Shown here: positions 6,024 through 12,644 of the stretch, piece by piece
Layout: every line of letters starts with the position of its first letter
Position numbering within the stretch: position 1 is the stretch's first letter
Assembly (NCBI GenBank): GCA_947452665.1
Contig: CANGEH010000032.1
Coordinates: 1 to 12,644, forward strand
Direction: 5' to 3'
Length of the DNA: 12,644 nt
Origin: Caulobacteraceae bacterium
GTDB lineage: Bacteria; Pseudomonadota; Alphaproteobacteria; Caulobacterales; Caulobacteraceae
The notes under the pieces: generated by a model
The model's input: the letters and a program-made list of their open reading frames with translations, nothing else
What the model was told of the DNA's origin: nothing
Database searches by the model: none
Translations under genes and position numbers: made by a program

Positions 6024-8393
6024 ATGTTGAGTACAACTGAAAACCAAGCCCGTGGACCAAGCACGGTTGGGCTGCGCAGAGCCATTCTGGCCAGTGTCTC
6101 GGTCCTTACCCTACTGACCGGTGCGGCTCAGGCCCAGCAAGTTGCGACCAGCACAGAGGGCGGCGTTCCTGAAATCATTGTGACCGCGCAAAAGCGCGAA
6201 GAAAACGTCAATGCCGTGCCAATGTCGATCACGGCCGCAACGGGTGATCAATTAAGGCGCGCAGGCGTCACCGAGGTCCGGGACCTAGTCAAGATTGCGC
6301 CCGGCTTTAGCTTTGCCGATTCCTATGTCGGATCACCCATCTATACCCTGCGCGGCATTGGTTTTAGCGATATCAGCCTAGGCGGCCGCTCGACCGTCAG
6401 CCTCTATGCCGATCAGGCACCGATCCCTTTTGCGATTGAAAGCCGGGGAGTCAATCTGGACCTTGAGCGGGTCGAAATTCTAAAAGGGCCGCAAGGTACC
6501 TTGTTTGGTCAAAACGCGACCGGCGGCGCGATCAATTTCATCGCCGCCAAACCCACCAAGAGCTTTGCGGCGGGTATTGACGCCAGTTATGGCTCTTTCA
6601 ATGCCTTCGACGTCAGCGGCTTTGTCAGTGGGCCCCTGTCGGATACCGTTGGCGCGCGCCTTGCGGTCCAGAGCATCAAGTCTGATCCTTGGCAGAGGAG
6701 CTATACGACTGGGGCCAAAAACGGCGCAGATGAGGTCCAAAATGGCCGCCTAACCCTGGCATGGGACCCAACCTCCCGGGTCAAGGTACAGCTCAATATC
6801 AATGGTTCGGTCGACATGTCCGATGTGCAGGCCGGGCAACTGATTGCGATTACACCGTCTGTGCCGGCCGCGGCCCCGTTTATCCCAGGTCTATTGACCT
6901 ATCCCTTGTCACCCGCCAATGCCCGGGCCGCCGATTTTAACCCCGGCGACGATTATGGAAAGAGCAACCGCTTCCTCCAGGCCACAGCCAAGATTGATTA
7001 TACGGTATCCGACAGCCTGATCCTTACCGCCCTGACCTCGGTGAGCCATTTCAAACAAGATCAGTTGCAGGATATTGATGGCACGGCCTTGTCCAACCTG
7101 AACCGCCACACGCGGGGCAAGATTAAGTCCTTTTCGCAAGAATTTCGAATGGCCGGCGATATGAACGCCAAGACCCATTACACTGTGGGCGTCAGCTATG
7201 CGGATGATGATGTCCGCGAAAAAAGTCAAAATATCCTGGCACAAAGCAGCCAGTCGCTCTTGTTCACGGGGTTTGGCCTGCCCCTGTTTACCGGTTTTGC
7301 CGATACCAATAATCAGAAGTCGCAAACCACGGCCGTGTTTGCTAGTGCCGATTATACTGTAAGCGATACGGTCAAGCTTTATGGTGGCGCGCGTTATACG
7401 CGCTCTGACAACAAGTTCAGCGGGTGTACATCCGATCCAGGCGACGGGAGTTCGGCGGCGATTTTTGGCCCGTTCTGGAACTCGATTCGGCCGGGCTTAT
7501 CCCTGCCATTTAATCCCCCGATCGCCAACGGTGGCTGCGTTACGGCAAACGCGGCCTTTGCCCCTGGACTGGTGGTCGATAGCCTGAACGAGACCAATGT
7601 GTCTTGGCGGATAGGCGGCGAATGGAAACCGCGCGAGCGCACCTTGGTTTATGCCAATATCAGCAAGGGCTATAAGGCTGGCGGCTTCCCATCGCTTGGC
7701 GCGACGGCGGCCAGCCAATACCTGCCGGCGACGCAAGAATCGGTTATTGCCTACGAAACGGGCTTCAAGACCACAACCGCGGACCGCAAAATCCATCTCG
7801 ATGGCGCGGTCTTCTATTATGACTATCAAGACAAACAGATTTTGGGCCGGGTTCTCGACCCGCTGTTTGGCCCCCTGTTGCAGATGATTAATGTGCCCAA
7901 GTCCAAGGTCGCGGGTGCAGAACTTCAGCTGAGCTGGTTCCCGACAGAGGGCCTGAGCCTGACAGCTGGCGGATCCTATGTGGATTCCGAAGTTTTGGGC
8001 GGGTTTATCAATTACAATCCTGACGGCGTCCTGACTAATCTTGGCGGAGAGGCCTTCCCCAATACGCCCAAATGGCAATTTGTTTCTGACGTCAATTATA
8101 GCTGGCCGATCAATGATCAATTCAAGGCGTTTGTCGGTGGCGGCGCGACCCATCAAGACAAGACCAATAGCCAATTGGGCGAATTGCCGACCCTCAATGT
8201 CAAGGCCTATACCTTGATTGATTTGAGGGCGGGGATTGAAAGTCAGGACGGGGTCTGGCGCCTGTCGGCATGGGGCCGCAATGTCGGTGATACCTATTAC
8301 TGGACTGCGGCCAACCGCAATCTGGATACAACCGTAAGGTTTACGGGGCGGCCAGCCACTTATGGCGCCGCCCTAAGCTACCGGTTCCACTAG
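6024..8393 (+). CDS. TonB-dependent outer-membrane receptor
   Basis: 789-residue outer-membrane transporter, normal for the family, that would import a scarce or large ligand using energy from TonB-ExbBD. A signal peptide is evident: RR at 18-19, hydrophobic core AILASVSVLTLL, and a probable cleavage after Ala37 (AQA/QQ). The TonB-box region is PEIIVTAQKREENV (49-62), followed by the plug domain with YTLRGIG, LERVEILKGPQGTLFGQNAT and GGAINFIAAKP. The remainder is beta-barrel, ending YGAALSYRFH; the terminal residue is His rather than the usual aromatic. Cys468 and Cys505 flank a Gly/Pro-rich extracellular loop and may form a disulfide. A good ribosome-binding site (AAGGGGAG) lies nine bases before the ATG. 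The style matches sphingomonad/caulobacter receptors often encoded with catabolic genes rather than siderophore genes. The ligand cannot be read from sequence; the context suggests a hydrophobic acid or ester. Confidence 0.95.
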   Translation: MLSTTENQARGPSTVGLRRAILASVSVLTLLTGAAQAQQVATSTEGGVPEIIVTAQKREENVNAVPMSITAATGDQLRRAGVTEVRDLVKIAPGFSFADSYVGSPIYTLRGIGFSDISLGGRSTVSLYADQAPIPFAIESRGVNLDLERVEILKGPQGTLFGQNATGGAINFIAAKPTKSFAAGIDASYGSFNAFDVSGFVSGPLSDTVGARLAVQSIKSDPWQRSYTTGAKNGADEVQNGRLTLAWDPTSRVKVQLNINGSVDMSDVQAGQLIAITPSVPAAAPFIPGLLTYPLSPANARAADFNPGDDYGKSNRFLQATAKIDYTVSDSLILTALTSVSHFKQDQLQDIDGTALSNLNRHTRGKIKSFSQEFRMAGDMNAKTHYTVGVSYADDDVREKSQNILAQSSQSLLFTGFGLPLFTGFADTNNQKSQTTAVFASADYTVSDTVKLYGGARYTRSDNKFSGCTSDPGDGSSAAIFGPFWNSIRPGLSLPFNPPIANGGCVTANAAFAPGLVVDSLNETNVSWRIGGEWKPRERTLVYANISKGYKAGGFPSLGATAASQYLPATQESVIAYETGFKTTTADRKIHLDGAVFYYDYQDKQILGRVLDPLFGPLLQMINVPKSKVAGAELQLSWFPTEGLSLTAGGSYVDSEVLGGFINYNPDGVLTNLGGEAFPNTPKWQFVSDVNYSWPINDQFKAFVGGGATHQDKTNSQLGELPTLNVKAYTLIDLRAGIESQDGVWRLSAWGRNVGDTYYWTAANRNLDTTVRFTGRPATYGAALSYRFH

Positions 8394-8399
8394 ACTTGA

Positions 8400-8441
8400 G
8401 CGACCTGGAACGGCCCATGCGCTGCTTCAGGTCGCCCTTTT
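8400..8441 (+). terminator. Probable intrinsic terminator after the receptor gene
   Basis: GCGACCTG (8400-8407) pairs perfectly with CAGGTCGC (8428-8435). A G-U and an A-U pair can extend the stem to 10 bp. The sequence CC then TTTT follows. The hairpin begins seven bases after the receptor stop codon. The loop is long (about 16 bases) and the T tract short, so termination may be partial and allow some read-through into the hydrolase gene. Confidence 0.55.
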
Positions 8442-8460
8442 CGCACCTTAGGCAACCCTC

Positions 8461-9600
8461 ATGACCCTTAATCGGCAAGGCTTCGCGGCGCCTGGTTTTG
8501 AGCTGGTTCGCGACGAGTTTATCGCCAATTTTAGTCGCCAAGATGCCTACCAAGAGATCGGGGCCTCCCTGGCAGTCTATCGTGGCTCTGAATGTGTTAT
8601 CGATCTATCGGCGGGCCTTGCCGATCGCCAAGGGCAAAAACCTTGGACGCGCGATAGCCTAGTCAATGTTTGGTCAACAACCAAGGGCATAGTCGCGATT
8701 GCCGTGGCTATGCTGGTCGACCAGGGCCTGATCGATTATGCCGCTCCGGTCGCGCGCTATTGGCCGCAATTTGCGCAAAATGGCAAGGAGGCGATTACGG
8801 TCTCCCAGGCCCTGTCGCACCAGGCCGGACTGCCCGGATTTACCGAACCCACCCGCCTCGAAGACTTTTATGATTGGCCCACCATTATTGGCCGGCTAGA
8901 ACGTCAGGCGCCTATGTGGCCGCCGGGGACGCAAAACTCCTATCATGCCATGACCTTTGGCTTTTTAGCCGGAGAACTGATCCGCCGGGCCAGTGGTATG
9001 AGCGTGGGTGAATTTGTCGCTAGGCAAATGGCTGGGCCTCTCGGGGCAGATGTCTTTATCGGCCTACCCCTAAGCGAGGAGCCGCGGGTTTCGCCCCTGA
9101 TTGCGCCGCGTAATGAATCCGCGTTCGATCCAGACGTCATGACCCCCTCGGCCATTGCGGCCATTTCCAACCCGGCTATGGAACCCTTGATCCCTAATGA
9201 TCGCGCCTGGCGCGCCGCCGAGGTGCCGGCGGGCAATGGTCACGCCACAGCCCTTGGTCTGGCAAGGCTCTATGGCGCCATCGCCAATGGCGGCGCCCTC
9301 GACGGAGTCAAGCTTATGGGCCCAGACACGGTGAAGGCCATGTCCACCACCCAGACCACCCGGCCAGACCTCATGTTGGGGGTCGCGCCGTTTTGGCGCA
9401 ATGGTTTTGCCGGCGGTGAGCCGGGCCTGTTTGGGCACCACCCACACGTTTTTGGCCATAGTGGCTGGGGCGGCTCGTTTGGCTGCGCCGATACCGAGGC
9501 CAAGATCAGTATTGGATATGTCATGAACCAGATGGGCGATGGCATTGTCGGAGACCCGCGCGCAACCTCGCTTTGTCACACGATTTATGGCTGCCTTTAG
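8461..9600 (+). CDS. Serine hydrolase, beta-lactamase class C / EstB-like esterase
   Basis: 379-residue enzyme of the penicillin-binding-protein/class C beta-lactamase fold, most like family VIII carboxylesterases that cleave esters or lactones. The nucleophile motif S-x-x-K is Ser72-Thr-Thr-Lys75 (VWSTTKG). Tyr161 in NSYHAMTFGF fits the catalytic Tyr of the Y-x-N position, with Ala in place of Asn. HSGWGGSFG at 333-341 corresponds to the K-T-G-like/H-x-G motif with the Trp typical of EstB relatives. No signal peptide is visible, so it is probably cytoplasmic and unlikely to be a true antibiotic beta-lactamase. The ribosome-binding site is weak (TTAGG, eight bases upstream of the ATG). It lies 67 bases downstream of the receptor, separated by a hairpin terminator. 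Context suggests it hydrolyses an imported ester, releasing an acid for the CoA synthetase (inference). An acyltransferase of the LovD type is an alternative. Confidence 0.88.
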   Translation: MTLNRQGFAAPGFELVRDEFIANFSRQDAYQEIGASLAVYRGSECVIDLSAGLADRQGQKPWTRDSLVNVWSTTKGIVAIAVAMLVDQGLIDYAAPVARYWPQFAQNGKEAITVSQALSHQAGLPGFTEPTRLEDFYDWPTIIGRLERQAPMWPPGTQNSYHAMTFGFLAGELIRRASGMSVGEFVARQMAGPLGADVFIGLPLSEEPRVSPLIAPRNESAFDPDVMTPSAIAAISNPAMEPLIPNDRAWRAAEVPAGNGHATALGLARLYGAIANGGALDGVKLMGPDTVKAMSTTQTTRPDLMLGVAPFWRNGFAGGEPGLFGHHPHVFGHSGWGGSFGCADTEAKISIGYVMNQMGDGIVGDPRATSLCHTIYGCL

Positions 9601-9626
9601 CGGCGAGGGACCGGCAGCGGCCCGCC

Positions 9627-10313
9627 CTATTTGTGGCTCTTTGCCCGCAAGGTTAGGTCCTGAAACAAGGCGTCCAGATCAGCGCGACTGATATCCAAAG
9701 CCTCGCCATAGGCGCTCAAGGCCGCAGCCAGATCGTCATGCGCTAGAACCACGACAGGCTTGGCAGGCTGGGGGTGAGCCTGATGCGGATAAGATCGGCC
9801 GGTCAGATTGTTGTAAACAAGAGCCGCCGCCGTTAGGACCAAGCTGTTGAGCAAGACCGGCACGAGTACAAAGCCATAGCCGGTCGCCAAAATCTTCGGC
9901 CCACCCAAGACCGCGATCATGGCAATGGCCCCGCTTGGGGGATGCAGGCAACGCAAGGCCGACATGGCCAGCATAGCCGCCATTACCGCGATTGCCGCTG
10001 CAGCCAAGGGTGGGTGCAACCACTGCGCCGCCGTAACCCCGACCACGGCCGAGACCAGATGGCCACCAACCACAGACCAGGGCTGGGCCAAGGGACTGGC
10101 GGGCACGGCAAACATTAATATAGCTGAGGCCCCCATCGGGGCGATCAATAGGGGCGCGGTCAAGACATTGCCGGTCCAAAGACTGCAAACCACACCCGTC
10201 AGGCCAAGGCCAATGACTATGCCAAGACCTGCGCGCACGCGCTCGCCATGGCTCATAGCCATAGGCTCTGGCACAAACCGCTTCAGCCATGCGGTCAAGG
10301 TGTCACCCGCCAT
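9627..10313 (-). CDS. HPP-family integral membrane protein
   Basis: 228-residue inner-membrane protein. The family's namesake His-Pro-Pro occurs in LRCLHPPSGAIAM, together with LLIAPMGASAILMFAVP. Four or five hydrophobic segments are visible, beginning near residues 28-48 (AGLGIVIGLGLTGVVCSLW) and ending with FVLVPVLLNSLVLTAAALVY, followed by a soluble tail containing LDISRADLDALFQDL. Many relatives continue from such a tail into a CBS pair; this one stops. Some family members are implicated in nitrite transport in chloroplasts and cyanobacteria, but most are uncharacterised, so no substrate is assigned. The start lies inside the end of the YffB-type gene (11-base overlap), with AAGGAC about eight bases upstream, so the two are very likely translated from one mRNA. 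It converges with the serine hydrolase across 26 bases. Confidence 0.9.
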   Translation of the reverse strand: MAGDTLTAWLKRFVPEPMAMSHGERVRAGLGIVIGLGLTGVVCSLWTGNVLTAPLLIAPMGASAILMFAVPASPLAQPWSVVGGHLVSAVVGVTAAQWLHPPLAAAAIAVMAAMLAMSALRCLHPPSGAIAMIAVLGGPKILATGYGFVLVPVLLNSLVLTAAALVYNNLTGRSYPHQAHPQPAKPVVVLAHDDLAAALSAYGEALDISRADLDALFQDLTLRAKSHK

Positions 10314-10659
10314 GCGGCACGTCCTTTTCGTAAAGATCGGGCTTAAATCCCACCAGGCGCTGTGTGCCCAAATCCAAAATCGGCCGCTTGATCATGGATG
10401 GCTGGGCCAGCATCAGGTCTATGGCCCGCCCTGCGTCTAGATCCTGCCGGTCGAGTTCGGGAAGCTTACGAAAGGTCGTTCCGGCCCGGTTGAGCACCGC
10501 CTCCCAGCCGAGTTCATCCACCCAGGCCTGCAGGCGGGCCTTGTCGATGCCGACCGCCTTATAGTCATGAAACTGATAGGCCACGCCATGCTGGTCGAGC
10601 CAGGTGCGGGCCTTCTTCATCGTGTCGCAGGCCTTGATGCCATACAGGGTCGGGGTCAT
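10303..10659 (-). CDS. YffB-type ArsC/Spx-like thioredoxin-fold protein
   Basis: 118-residue small cytoplasmic protein of the ArsC/Spx superfamily. The N-terminus LYGIKACDTMKKARTWL with Cys10 is the hallmark of the YffB subgroup, and FHDYKAVGI, RAGTTFRKLP, PSMIKRPILDL and LVGFKPDLYE follow in the usual order. It has the single Cys at the arsenate-reductase nucleophile position but lacks the surrounding ArsC residues, so true arsenate reduction is doubtful; the biochemical role of YffB proteins is unsettled, with a glutathione-dependent thiol reductase suggested. The start is supported by AAAAGG about ten bases upstream. It is the first gene of a two-gene minus-strand unit with the HPP protein and is divergent from the crotonase gene across 118 bases. 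I see no functional link to the degradation genes. Confidence 0.9.
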   Translation of the reverse strand: MTPTLYGIKACDTMKKARTWLDQHGVAYQFHDYKAVGIDKARLQAWVDELGWEAVLNRAGTTFRKLPELDRQDLDAGRAIDLMLAQPSMIKRPILDLGTQRLVGFKPDLYEKDVPHGG

Positions 10660-10777
10660 CGCGATTTTGCCTTTTCTTCAGAGCCTTTTGCCCATCACGC
10701 GCAATTTTGGATGAAATGGCAACCGTCTCGTCCCATAGTGTCAAAAAACGCAAACAAACATACCCTAGGAAACGCCC

Positions 10778-11599
10778 ATGACCCACCCTAGTGCAGCCGC
10801 CGATCTTAGCCCTGAAGTGCTGTATGAGGTTCGTGACCATATCGCCACCTTGACCCTAAACCGGCCAGAGCGGATGAATACGATCAGCCGCGCCATGCTC
10901 AATCAATTGACCGAACAACTCTTGATCGCCGATCGTGACCCCGATGTGCGGGTGGTCATCCTGACCGGCAAGGGACGCGCCTTTTGCGCCGGTCTTGACC
11001 TGACCGAGGTCACAAGCCCTAGCGAAGGCGGGATTTCCAATGGCACTACCCAATCGACCAATCTGGATCTGAAATCCACCCCGCCGACCGTGATGTTCAA
11101 TATGGAAAAGCCGACCATCTGCGCCCTGAACGGCTCGGCTGCAGGCTATGGTCTAGATACGGCTCTCGGCTGCGATATCCGCATTATGGCCAAGGGCGCC
11201 AAGCTGGCAGCGGCCTTTACCAAGCGCGGCATTGTGCCTGAATCGGGCGGCACCTGGTTTTTGCCCCGCCTGATCGGCTGGTCCAAGGCGGCCGAGTTGA
11301 TCTTTACCGGCCGCACTCTTTTGGCCGACGAAGCCCTGGCCATGGGGCTGGTTAGTCAGGTGGTCGAGGATGATCAGGTCCAGACCCTAGCCCGCGCCCT
11401 AGCCACCGAAATTGCCGCCAATGCGCCTTTGGCGGTGCAGGCCTCTAAGCGCATGATGCGGATGGGCCTGTCCGAGACCTTTAACGACCATGTCCATCAT
11501 GTGTTTTTACAATTATTGCCGCTGCTCAAGACTCATGATGCAAGAGAAGGCATGCTAGCCTTTATGGAAAAACGCGCGGCAAATTTTGAAGGGCGCTAG
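10778..11599 (+). CDS. Crotonase-fold enoyl-CoA hydratase/isomerase
   Basis: 273-residue member of the crotonase superfamily. Oxyanion-hole segments are clear: GRAFCAGLDLTEV and NGSAAGYGLDTALGCDIRIM. Counting against rat mitochondrial hydratase from memory, with equal spacing between C-D and the G-G of the next turn, the Glu144 position is Asp127 and the Glu164 position is Phe147, while Glu155 in GIVPESGG lies where some delta3-delta2 isomerases keep their base. It may therefore isomerise or otherwise rearrange an enoyl-CoA rather than hydrate it. The start has AGGA at 10767-10770, seven bases before the ATG. It is separated from the other acyl-CoA genes by the HPP/YffB unit and may be transcribed alone from the 118-base divergent gap, where I find no clear promoter. 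Fold assignment is secure; the reaction is uncertain. Confidence 0.92.
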   Translation: MTHPSAAADLSPEVLYEVRDHIATLTLNRPERMNTISRAMLNQLTEQLLIADRDPDVRVVILTGKGRAFCAGLDLTEVTSPSEGGISNGTTQSTNLDLKSTPPTVMFNMEKPTICALNGSAAGYGLDTALGCDIRIMAKGAKLAAAFTKRGIVPESGGTWFLPRLIGWSKAAELIFTGRTLLADEALAMGLVSQVVEDDQVQTLARALATEIAANAPLAVQASKRMMRMGLSETFNDHVHHVFLQLLPLLKTHDAREGMLAFMEKRAANFEGR

Positions 11600-11668
11600 A
11601 CCAGAACCTTCAATACACCGCGCGGACCGTTTTTTACATTGACCAGTGATGCCGAAAAGGTCGATCAG

Positions 11669-11696
11669 GAAACCTTGCGACCGGTTTCATGGTCGC
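11669..11696 (+). repeat. Two overlapping, mutually exclusive hairpins upstream of glpD
   Basis: Hairpin A pairs GAAACC (11669-11674) with GGTTTC (11683-11688). Hairpin B pairs GCGACC (11677-11682) with GGTCGC (11691-11696). The loop of A contains the left arm of B, and the loop of B contains the right arm of A, so only one can form at a time. They lie 28 to 55 bases before the glpD ATG. The arms are only 6 bp, so a regulatory switch is speculative. Hairpin B could also serve as a weak end to the crotonase transcript, though it is followed only by TTGGTCTTTATT. Confidence 0.4.
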
Positions 11697-11724
11697 TTGG
11701 TCTTTATTCGAATAGGCACTGATC

Positions 11725-12644
11725 ATGGCCACACACGCCCTGGACTTTAGAAAACGTCAGGGCCTGCTCGATGGCCTCGACGGTGGCCATTTTGATCTGG
11801 TGATTATTGGTGGCGGTGTGACCGGCGCTGGTATTGCCCGCGACGGTGCCATGCGCGGCCTCAGCGTCGCCTTGGTCGAGGCGCGAGACTTTGCTGCCGG
11901 GGCCAGCAGCCGCTCCTCAAAAATGATCCATGGCGGCCTGCGCTATATGGCGCAAGGCGATCTAAAACTGGTGCAAGAAGCCGCCTCAGAGCGCAAGGCT
12001 GTCGAACAGATCGCCCCGCACCTGACCCGCCTGATGCCGTTTGTCATTCCAGCCAAGAATGCCGCCGCGATTGCCAAGCTGCGCACCGGGCTTTGGGCGT
12101 TTGAAAAACTGGGCGGGGTCGCCAAGGACCGGCGCCATTCGCTCTGGTCACGCGCCGATCTGGAAACCTTTGAGCCCTCAATCAATGCTAATGATCTGGC
12201 GGGGGCAATTGTTTATCCGGAATACCTAACCGACGATGCCAAACTCACCCTAGCCAATCTGCGCAGCGCCGCCAGCCTTGGCGCGGTCGTCGTCAGCTAT
12301 GCGCCAGTGGAAGAGGTCTTGTTGGAAAATGGCCGTGCCACAGGGGTGGTGATCGGCGATGGCCTAACCGAACAGACGGCGCGAGCCCGGCTTTATGGCA
12401 AGGTGATCATCAATGCCGCAGGGCCTTGGGTTGATAGCCTCAGGCGGCTGGAAACCGGATCGGCTACGACCAAGTTGACCTTGACCAAGGGCGTGCATCT
12501 GGTTGTGCCAAAGGCTCGGCTTCCATTGGAGCGGACCGTGATCATGACCGCATCCGATCGGCGCAGCGTGTTTGCCGTGCCCAAGGGCGATATGACCTAT
12601 CTGGGCACGACCGACACATTCTATCCAGATAGCGACTATTGGCC
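11725..12644 (+). CDS. glpD: Aerobic glycerol-3-phosphate dehydrogenase, 3' end beyond window
   Basis: FAD flavoprotein at the inner membrane face that oxidises sn-glycerol 3-phosphate to dihydroxyacetone phosphate and feeds electrons to quinone. The frame stays open from the ATG to the last base, giving 306 residues of an expected 500 or so. The FAD-binding Rossmann motif IIGGGVTGAGIARDGAMRG starts at 27 (Gly29, 30, 31 and 34), followed by the family signature SSRSSKMIHGGLRYM (61-75). Further GlpD landmarks are INAAGPWVD, LTKGVHLVVP (Lys255, His258) and YLGTTDTFYPDSD (from residue 292). The ribosome-binding site is weak (TAGG about nine bases upstream). It follows the crotonase after a 125-base gap containing two alternative small hairpins and is probably a separate transcription unit. 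Its product is the glycerolipid breakdown enzyme; no glpK, glpF or glpR is visible in the window. Confidence 0.95.
   Translation, partial: MATHALDFRKRQGLLDGLDGGHFDLVIIGGGVTGAGIARDGAMRGLSVALVEARDFAAGASSRSSKMIHGGLRYMAQGDLKLVQEAASERKAVEQIAPHLTRLMPFVIPAKNAAAIAKLRTGLWAFEKLGGVAKDRRHSLWSRADLETFEPSINANDLAGAIVYPEYLTDDAKLTLANLRSAASLGAVVVSYAPVEEVLLENGRATGVVIGDGLTEQTARARLYGKVIINAAGPWVDSLRRLETGSATTKLTLTKGVHLVVPKARLPLERTVIMTASDRRSVFAVPKGDMTYLGTTDTFYPDSDYW

Noticed and set aside
5786..6085. 99-codon minus-strand frame covering the divergent control region
   Set aside because: It overlaps both the tetR start and the receptor signal peptide, and its translation looks like no known protein.
8461..9600. Antibiotic-resistance beta-lactamase
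   Set aside because: The S-T-T-K and H-S-G-W-G-G motifs fit EstB-like esterases better, there is no signal peptide, and the surroundings are catabolic.
9602..9626. GC-rich imperfect stem between the convergent hydrolase and HPP genes
   Set aside because: GGCG-A-GG can pair with CCCGCC only with a bulge, and there is no T tract on either side.
9919..10440. 173-codon plus-strand frame opposite the HPP and YffB-type genes
   Set aside because: It is antisense to two recognisable genes and its product has no family resemblance.
10303..10659. Arsenate reductase of an ars operon
   Set aside because: The sequence is of the YffB subgroup, lacks the ArsC surroundings of the Cys, and no arsenic genes are nearby.
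11618..11635. CCGCGCGG followed by ACCG and six T bases, resembling a terminator after the crotonase gene
   Set aside because: The GC palindrome has no loop, and no stable stem sits directly before the T run, so a standard intrinsic terminator is not supported.

Overview
The window looks like chromosomal DNA from a GC-rich Gram-negative alphaproteobacterium. The TonB-dependent receptor has the signal peptide, TonB-box region and plug style common in Caulobacterales and Sphingomonadales, and the acyl-CoA catabolism genes fit that too. The genus cannot be fixed from the sequence. Coding density is high, no gap between genes exceeds about 220 bases, and I see no tRNA, rRNA, CRISPR array, transposase or phage gene.

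Layout. (1) Positions 1-3492, plus strand: an apparent operon of an acyl-CoA dehydrogenase (5' end cut by the window edge), an AMP-forming acyl-CoA synthetase and a short-chain dehydrogenase of the 3-hydroxyacyl-CoA type. (2) Positions 3508-5802, minus strand: an uncharacterised double-hotdog, MaoC-like protein, and upstream of it a 433-residue regulator made of two complete TetR units in one chain. (3) Positions 5803-6023: a divergent control region with a perfect 6-3-6 palindrome close to the regulator start. (4) Positions 6024-9600, plus strand: a TonB-dependent outer-membrane receptor, a probable hairpin terminator, and a family VIII esterase/beta-lactamase-fold serine hydrolase. (5) Positions 9627-10659, minus strand: an HPP-family membrane protein overlapping a YffB-type ArsC/Spx-like protein. 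(6) Positions 10778-11599, plus strand: a crotonase-fold enoyl-CoA hydratase/isomerase. (7) From 11725 to the end, plus strand: the first 306 residues of an aerobic glycerol-3-phosphate dehydrogenase (GlpD).

How the genes may work together (inference): regions 1 to 4 and the crotonase read as a locus for uptake and CoA-dependent breakdown of a hydrophobic carboxylic acid or its ester. The receptor would import the compound, the serine hydrolase could open an ester or lactone, the synthetase would make the CoA thioester, and the dehydrogenase, crotonase or hotdog protein and SDR would carry out beta-oxidation-like steps, with the tandem TetR as a likely acyl-CoA or substrate sensor. Several enzymes carry substitutions at positions expected to be catalytic: the dehydrogenase base lies at the isovaleryl-CoA dehydrogenase position, the crotonase lacks one hydratase Glu and has Asp for the other, and the hotdog protein lacks the MaoC Asp. 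Together these suggest an unusual, possibly branched or cyclic, substrate. The YffB/HPP pair and glpD look like unrelated housekeeping neighbours.
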